The notes under the pieces are model-generated. The model was given only the letters and a program-made list of their open reading frames with translations, did not search any database and was not told the origin of the DNA. Positions 58,101-64,000 of a stretch of DNA of 64,000 nt are shown piece after piece; positions within the stretch are counted from its first letter, which is position 1, and each line of letters starts with the position of its first letter. Location: contig CAIIXF020000007.1 in the NCBI GenBank assembly GCA_903813345.2, forward strand, positions 2,425,730 to 2,489,729. Direction: 5' to 3'. Position numbers and translations under genes: made by a program. Source of the stretch: Owenia fusiformis (taxonomy: Eukaryota; Annelida; Polychaeta; Sabellida; Oweniidae).

Positions 58101-61100
58101 TTAATTTGAAAGGAATAGCAACAATGAAACGGGGCTTATTTGAATATAATATAATAGGGGGTTGCAATTGACAGGAAAAAGACAGGGAAGTCGAAAGTTT
58201 TTTCTAACCTGGAAAGACCAGATTTGGCTCAAAATGACTAAACTAGCCAGGGAATTTTAGAATTCTATAACACTTATTAAATATGAACAATATTTAAATT
58301 ATCATTGTTTTCAGCAAAAAATAATCAGCTGAAATAATATTATACATGTAAAATATTTCTAAGTTAGTATTGTACATGGGTAACAATGTGTTTCAGCCTG
58401 TATATAACCAGCAGCAGCCAGGATCCGTGTACCATCAAAGAGATAGTTATAATCCCAGGCTACCTCAACAACAGTGGAACCATAGTAATAGAGGACCAAA
58501 TATTCCAAGACAGAGTAGGCCTACTTTAAGGCCATCTGGTCCACTTCGACCATCAGGCCCATTACCAACACAAAATTCATCACCTTTGAGGCCATCTGGG
58601 CCATTGCCAACACAAAATGCATCACCTTTAAGGCCATCTGGTCCATTGCCAACACAAGATGCACCAAGGTTAAGGCCTTCTGGTCCACTTCGACCATCAG
58701 GCCCATTACCAACACAAAATTCATCACCTTTGAGGCCATCTGGTCCATTGCCAACACAAGATGCACCAAGGTTAAGGCCTTCTGGCCCACTCCGACCATC
58801 AGGGCCTCTACCAACTATACGACAGACTACCCCCCAGTTAAGACCATCTGGTCCTTTAAGGCCATCCGGTCCTTTAAGGCCATCCGGTCCTTTAAGGCCA
58901 TCCGGTCCAAATGTTCCCAGAGGAACTACCCCAAATATTGAAAAATCGCAAAATACCCAAACAGAGCCGAAAACTACTGAATTACTTAAAAACTCTAATG
59001 AATCAAGCATAGAAGATCAATCTGTTAAGAAAGAGGATACAGAGGTGAAAGGAGGGGAAAATAAATGTGGATTATGCAATGTCGATTTTAAGGATGAGGC
59101 AGTAAGTGTATTAGTGTAATCACTGTTTCAAATCAAGTAACAGACACTTTATCCATAAGGTTAGATATCAGTTGAGAAAGATAAATGAGCAACACCACAA
59201 ACGAGTGTTCGATTTGCTAAATGATATACCTTACCCTTTAAGCACTTATACCTTTGCGCTCAATCCAATCTTTTATCTCAAATGTTGAAACTAGAGAGTG
59301 TAAAATGTTGAAAGCAATCTCGAAAGAGCATTCCAATATTTACATTTCACTTTTAATCTCAGAAAAGATTGAAATATTGCAATTTTTGTATTTTTTCGAA
59401 ACTTATTCTCAACTCATCTTTAGACTTTGGTGCTCTTTGAATAACTATTTTCTAATCATAGGACTAATAACTGATGTGTATACAATCATTGATAGTAAAG
59501 CTAGAACTATATATCATAATGTGATTGTTTTCAGGGCTATAACCTACACATTAAGGGTGTTCTTCATACACAAAGAGCTGCTGATGAGGAAAAAAGCAGG
59601 AACAGCCCTGAAGAGGAAAAGGACAAAAACAGCCATGGATCTAGTCTCCAATCAAATGTAAGTTTGGCTTCTATACATCTGTGTTTTCAATTACGCCGTG
59701 CAAGCATTGAAAAAACGCAAAGAAAAAATGTTGGACCCGGAAATAAAATGAACTGCGTTTTTTGGACGCAGTGCAAGTCATATGCACAAAATCAACTTTG
59801 GATGAATGATTTGATAAAGATCTGATAAAGATCTTATCTTCAGTCTCTTTATTTCATCAGAATCCACTAGATAATTGAAGGAAATAAAAGAAATAAAATT
59901 TTATTTCGAAGTTTCCTTCCCGGAAATTGATTTCTGATGGAAATAGTATGAGGCATGTGACAAATAGTTATCCTAGATTCGATTTCCAAGCAGTAAGCAG
60001 TACGAGTCCTACGATTGGCCACTAGCTGAAGACATGATATAAACAAAACATTTTTTATTATTGGTCAAGTGTGATTATGTGATCATTATTTAAGAATGTG
60101 CATACGCAAGAGACCGAATCAATAAATGGAACCTTGCACAGATTGCCCCTAAAGCAAGATATTTCCAAGCAATCAAAATCAATAGCAAATTGCTTCGAAA
60201 TACGCGAAGAAAATGTGGTTTTAATGGTCGAATATAAGTTATACCTCACGAGTGATGGTTTTTGTATCATTCAATGACATACTAGATTGCTAGAACGCTG
60301 ATTTAGACCGATAGATAGCAAAAGCAATACAAAACATCAATTTTATTTCGTCCGGTGTAAAAACGTGACTTTGAATTCCTGGGAACATTTTTTCAAGGAC
60401 AAACCTACTGAAAACACTGATACATGTATGTTAATATTTATATGTTGTTGAAAGCTGGGTTGCTTTAAGTTTTTCTTACATGAGACTAAATTAGATAAAG
60501 ATGTAAACAAAATCAGTAGGACAGGTATGTAGGGTAAATCAACTGCAACAATTACTGCACTGCCATCTATACAAGTCCTTAGATTAACACCACTGCTAAA
60601 TATGTTTGGGCCAACATATCAATAATATCTAGGATCTATGATATTTTTTATCAACACAACTACAGCGCTTGCATTAGGTTAGAAAATTTGTGAGTCCCAA
60701 GGACGCAATTTTTTTTTAAAAGTGTGTCCTTTGGAAAAAAAGAGTGTCCCCTATTTTTCAGTTTTTGATTTCTTGCCGCGAATTTAAAACGGAAGTAAAC
60801 ATTAAGTACGGACTGAATAAATGCATGTTCGTTCATTCGACAATGAATACATTTTATTTCATGAATAACCTAATATTTGTTTCTGAATAGGAAAAACTTT
60901 GGCGTGTCATGGTTTCAAATCTAAAAATAAACAAAGTCGAAAAAATTCGAGAGAATCATGATTATTTGTAAATATTCAACATGTTGAGCCTTATTTACGA
61001 TTCAAATGAAGGTGAGAGATCATAATTATTTGTTTTTGTTAGGTATCGTTGTAAACACATTGTAGTATTGACCTAAAAAAATTTTGCGTCCAAAAAACGG

Positions 61101-63340
61101 AAATATTTTCAATTTTTGCGTCCTCCAAATTATTTTTGAGTCCTTAACATGTACGGGACGCCGTTAATGTAAGCCCTGCAACTATGAAATAACGTTTTAT
61201 ATGAGAAATAGATTAAAATTACTAATTAAAGAAATAAAAGTATTTATAAATAAAAATTTAAGAAAAATGAAATAATTTTTTTAGATTGATCCTAGCAGTG
61301 ATTCTTGTGACAAGGAACCTACAAAGACTGTTTCTGAGTCTACTGATAGTAAAGAGAAGGGGAAAGAAGCAGAAAAGAATGGAGCAGGTGATGAGAAACA
61401 AGAGGAAGATGATGACTGGAAGTGCTGTACTGTCTGTAATGTGGACTTCACCACTAAAGGAGTAAGTTAAGCTAGCCCAGTTTAAAAATGAATTTTTATG
61501 AGCTCCTCCTTTTATTATTGGTCATTATCTGAAAGAAATTTTTTTTTAAAATTTTTTAAAATCAACACCTATACAGTTTTTTATCATACCATCGGTGGGA
61601 TATAGTCGTCATAGTCATCGTGATCGTTATTGTTGTAGTGATCGTCCCACTTTTTTGTCATCGCAATTTTCAGGAAAACCACTCATCAGATTTTCTCGAA
61701 ATTTGCACATAGTTTTGAGTAAGGATACTAGCAGTTACCATTGGTTATTTGGTTTCCTGTTTAAAAAACTTTTTCTCATTTTCTGGCGCGTCACAGCGCC
61801 ATCTAGTGTTTGATAAATGAATCAAGGTTTATTCTCAATAGGGTAAGTACTAATCTATCAGGAAACATTTACAATTTAGGTTAGAAACAGAATTTTTAGA
61901 GATGGCGGAATGATTTTGGAGACTATGTAGAGCAAAACAATTTTCTGAAACAGGTAGCTTTACAGTGTTAGCTCTCTCCAGTTTCAGTTATCTCACAAAT
62001 TCGCACACATGATAGAGGGTGATCTCGTTCACATCATGTGCCTTGTTTGGTGAAAATACAAGTATATGAAAAAAGTAAGGAGGCTGGATGGGTTTTGAAG
62101 CCAGAAACAGAGGTTTTTATTTCAGGATAAAAATTGTATATTACTCGGATAAGATTTATATCTTCTTTGCTTTAATAAGAAAGAAAGAAGGCTAAAATCA
62201 TATATTACTTGAATAAACATTGTATATTCTTTGTTGTAATAATCTGTCTACTAATTTTAAGTAAGACACATAGTGTCCCCTTAGTGTCAAAAAGATAAAA
62301 TCGAGTTAGTGCTTTTTATGTCACCTCCAAAAAGTGGTGACACATGTTGTTATGGTCTCTATTTTTGTGATTGCAATCTGTGGGGGATGTTTGGTGGTTG
62401 GCGTCTGTAACAAATTCTTACAACTTCCAATGACTTAACAAATACTGTTTAGACTGACTTCAATTTTTTTCAAAATCATCTACAAGTTCTCAAAAGCTCA
62501 AATCTGACTATAGATCTGTGATTTGACCTTCTCATGAAAGAATTGACCTGAAATGAGCTTCTCAAGATTTGACCTCCAATAACCATCTAAAGGTAAAATG
62601 AGGTTGAAAAGGTAAAAAAGGTTTTTTCTCATCTTGCTTCAAATTGACCAATTTCTTTTCAAAATCATCTACAAGTTCTCAAAAGTTCAAATCTAACTAT
62701 AGATTTGAGATTTGACCTTTTGAGATTTGACCTTCTCAAGGTCAAAAAGATTCATAATATTGTGAGCAACTAGGTGGTGACATTTTGTCATGTTAATGCC
62801 TTGTTTATTTCATGTTATGGTGTTGTCTTGTTTTTCAGAATTATCACATCCATATGCGAGGAATCCTGCACATGCAGAGGGTACTAGAAAACGACAAGAA
62901 GGAAAATCCAAAGAATTATGAAGAAGTTCCAGAAGAACCTCAAACAATGGTACAGCTCCTGTTTTTAAAATACAATAGCATGAATCTACCCTGTACAAGA
63001 CCTTGACTTCATCTACACTCTGATTTAGAGAACACGTTTTAATAAGTAATATATTATCTGCCACTTAAAGCTTCTATCGAGATCATTTAGATCATGTTTA
63101 AATCTTAGGTAGAATGGATTGGCCCTTTATACAATGTGAACGTCTCGGAGTTGAGTCTCAGTTGAGTGTCAGTTGAGTTCATGATTCAGTGTTATCCTGG
63201 AGAACAATTCATTGTTGATTTAATAATATTATATATAATTATAGCCTGTTGCCATAAAGAACAAAAATTGGGAATCGGCTCAGTCCCGTAATCTGACCCC
63301 GAAAGATTTCTCCAGTAGCAGCTGTGAATTTTACTGTGAG
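52107..63340 (+). CDS. U1/matrin-type zinc-finger protein with LRPSGP repeats (six exons, 3' end beyond window)
   Basis: Coding exons are 52107-52151, 58397-59101, 59535-59657, 61285-61461, 62839-62949 and 63245-63340. All are phase 0 with AG/GT borders, giving 419 codons here. The start MDPAEARRQWLLQNK follows a TTCCAG acceptor at 52071, so 5'UTR sequence lies upstream. Exon 2 encodes a Pro/Gln-rich repeat domain. Two U1-like C2H2 fingers have identical spacing, C-x2-C-x12-H-x5-H: C239/C242/H255/H261 (CGLCNVDFKDEA|GYNLHIKGVLH) and C339/C342/H355/H361 (CTVCNVDFTTKG|NYHIHMRGILH), each split by an intron at the same place. The linkers are acidic and Lys/Glu-rich. U1-type fingers generally bind RNA or dsRNA in the nucleus. 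I do not recognise the orthologue. The gene runs off the right edge. Confidence 0.85.
52318..53815. repeat. Satellite-like tandem array, ~143-bp unit, about 11 units, in intron 1
   Basis: Units start near 52325, 52468, 52614, 52757, 52898, 53041, 53187, 53307, 53449, 53597 and 53740. The core text is CTTGTCATCACGATTCCAGG, AAAACCACT, CTTCAAATTTTCACACATG, TACATGGTAAGAAGTTCTAG and CATCTTGG. Units at about 52797-53186 are duplicated as a block at about 53197-53590, a higher-order duplication. A single related unit is at about 61645-61735. Confidence 0.9.
53816..55110. other. Intron 1 of the zinc-finger gene, unremarkable stretch
   Basis: No exon with matching phase, RNA gene or TIR element was seen. 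ORFs at 53832-54089 and 54422-54667 have no recognisable feature. Confidence 0.3.
55111..56948. mobile_element. TIR element, 1838 bp, saturated with CCATGG motifs
   Basis: Ends CCCTTAAGAAAAAAG and CTTTTTTCTTAAGGG-like are inverted, and the arms (about 55111-55320 and 56740-56948) match for about 200 bp. Both arms, and a cluster in the core at about 56127-56305, consist largely of CCATGG/ACCATGGAA words every 8-20 bp. No transposase and no clear TSD. It lies inside intron 1 of the zinc-finger gene. Confidence 0.82.
57111..57806. mobile_element. TIR element, ~696 bp, AGTTCACA(C/T)CAACGGTG ends
   Basis: AGTTCACATCAACGGTG on the left is the inverse of CACCGTTGGTGTGAACT on the right (one mismatch). 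The interior is a dense series of GCTTTGATCAGGCTTTGTTA words, switching to the inverse orientation (AGCGTAACAAAGC) past the middle, i.e. sub-terminal repeats. Just upstream, TCGTGTTTCAAATGTTACCT occurs twice in tandem (about 57068 and 57092). TSD unclear. Confidence 0.78.
58397..59101 (+). CDS. Exon 2 of the zinc-finger gene: LRPSGP repeat domain
   Basis: This exon encodes 235 residues from PVYNQQQPGSVYHQRDSYNP to the first half of finger 1. The central part has thirteen LRPSGP units, some directly adjacent and some spaced by PTQNSSP, PTQNASP or PTQDAPR. At DNA level it is a minisatellite (CCATCTGGTCC.. units, about 58530-58910). The domain is Pro/Arg/Gln-rich and disordered. The tail (NTQTEPKTTELLKNSNESSI) is acidic. 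The minus-strand ORF across this exon is the repeat's shadow. Confidence 0.88.
60680..61175. repeat. Possible degenerate repeat with GAGTCC/GCGTCC motifs
   Basis: GAGTCCCAAGGACGCAATTTT and GTGTCCTTTGG at the left, TTGCGTCC...TTTTTGAGTCC at the right, facing each other loosely. It lies in an intron. Boundaries are uncertain. Confidence 0.35.
61645..61995 (-). repeat. Dispersed repeat (copy C) plus one satellite-like unit, in intron 4
   Basis: About 61645-61735 matches one unit of the 52.3-53.8 kb array. About 61795-61995 is the reverse complement of 51213-51410 (CATCTAGTGTTTGATAAATG ... TGAAACAGGTAGCTTTACAG). The co-occurrence of both families in each place suggests they are parts of one larger element. 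Confidence 0.7.
62326..62805. repeat. Dispersed repeat (copy 2), inverse of 34640-35130, in intron 4
   Basis: It is bounded on the left by the TGTCACCTCC...GTGGTGACA hairpin and on the right by GTTGCTCACAATATT in inverse orientation, then ACATTTTGTCATGTTAA. Internally it carries repeated ATCATCTACAAGTTCTCAAA and TTTGACCTTCTCA units. Confidence 0.75.
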
Positions 63341-63671
63341 GTGAGTACAAAACATATTTTATTACAGCAATACTTAGAAAGTGAACTCCTTGAAAAAAGT
63401 GAAAAATGGTGAAATGAAAATCGAGATTTCAGGTGTTCAATTTTGTGGGATTGCACTTTCTATAATTCTTGTTGAAAAATATATATGTCATGTGATGTAC
63501 GTATATATGCTGGTAAATATATGTATACTGTTGTTAGTGTTTAGAAGGTCTAAAGGTATGTAAATTAAGGAAGAAATCTCATCTTCGAAATCCAATATAG
63601 TAAAATCTGTTACAGGTGTTTTAGTTGAATTAATTCCTCATTTCACTGAATGCATTTACTACCAATCACAG

Positions 63672-63737
63672 AAACTTTGTGAGTGCACAGGCTGTGAAAT
63701 CAATTTAATGGGTTTGGAGTGTGTTCTGAACCATTGG
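63672..63737 (+). CDS. Candidate exon 7 of the zinc-finger gene (third finger)
   Basis: An AATCACAG acceptor is followed by 22 codons in phase 0 (KLCECTGCEINLMGLECVLN then HW) and a GG|GTACTT donor. C424-x2-C427-x12-H440 matches the spacing of fingers 1 and 2, and the last His would lie in the next exon. The donor is mediocre, so the call is tentative. Confidence 0.5.
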
Positions 63738-64000
63738 GTACTTCGAATTTAAAATTATATATTTTTTTAAAACGTTGTGTTCGAAGACACACTCGATTCT
63801 GTCAGCCTAGATCATGTGAAATTTTGTTAGAGTAAGCATATTGTTTAATATGCTGATGACTGTTGTCACGCGAAGAAAACAATGTACTATGTTATAACTA
63901 CATATACAACAATCTGATTATACAATTATAATAGGTCAAAGAGAGTCAGCTGTTTTGGCAATTGACCATTGGTTGTATCGCTGGTTAATAGTATTTGGAG

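Noticed and set aside
58465-59010. 181-codon minus-strand ORF (GPDGLKGPDGLK, collagen-like)
   Set aside because: It is the reverse strand of the LRPSGP minisatellite; the plus-strand frame is supported by splice sites and zinc-finger codons.
59254-59661. 135-codon ORF overlapping exon 3
   Set aside because: It uses a different frame from the zinc-finger exon and runs through the intron without splice support.

Overview
The window is nuclear DNA of an animal, most likely a marine invertebrate. Genes have spliceosomal introns with GT/AG borders, the DNA is AT-rich, and about half of it is transposable-element debris. Recognisable families are metazoan: a ZMYND11/BS69-type MYND finger, a TCF15/scleraxis-class bHLH factor and an ankyrin-SOCS protein. 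I cannot fix the phylum from the sequence; a hemichordate, another invertebrate deuterostome or a lophotrochozoan would all fit.

Layout. 1-3.4 kb: last coding exon (MYND finger) and long 3'UTR of a ZMYND11 homologue (+). 3.4-9.9 kb: transposon-rich, with a hAT-like MITE, a pogo-like MITE and a 5'-truncated LINE lying between two 318-bp inverted arms. 9.96-13.44 kb: five-exon ankyrin-repeat gene (-) with a large charged disordered N-terminus. 18.6-20.1 kb: uncharacterised single-exon gene (+). 20.16-22.30 kb: Harbinger-like non-autonomous transposon with 3-bp TSD. 23.0-23.7 kb: mariner-like MITE. 26.4-26.8 kb: TCF15/scleraxis-like bHLH gene (+). 27.9-28.5 kb: another TIR element. 31.7-32.6 kb: second uncharacterised single-exon gene (-), a divergent paralogue of the 18.6 kb gene. 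32.9-40.3 kb: nested TIR elements and foldback MITEs. 40.5-42.2 kb: single-exon ankyrin-repeat/SOCS-box protein (-). 42.2-51.6 kb: more TIR elements, a 2.1-kb element full of short tandem repeats, and dispersed repeats. 52.1 kb to the right edge: multi-exon gene (+) for a protein with an LRPSGP tandem-repeat domain followed by U1/matrin-type C2H2 zinc fingers; it continues beyond the window, and its first intron holds a ~143-bp satellite and two large TIR elements.

The genes do not form a pathway. Plausible roles are chromatin reading (ZMYND11), mesoderm transcription (bHLH), Cullin-RING substrate recruitment (ankyrin-SOCS) and RNA/dsRNA binding (U1 fingers). The most novel-looking material is the pair of paralogous single-exon genes that share two conserved motifs, and a set of transposon insertions whose target sites can be reconstructed exactly, several of them inside other repeats or inverted repeats.
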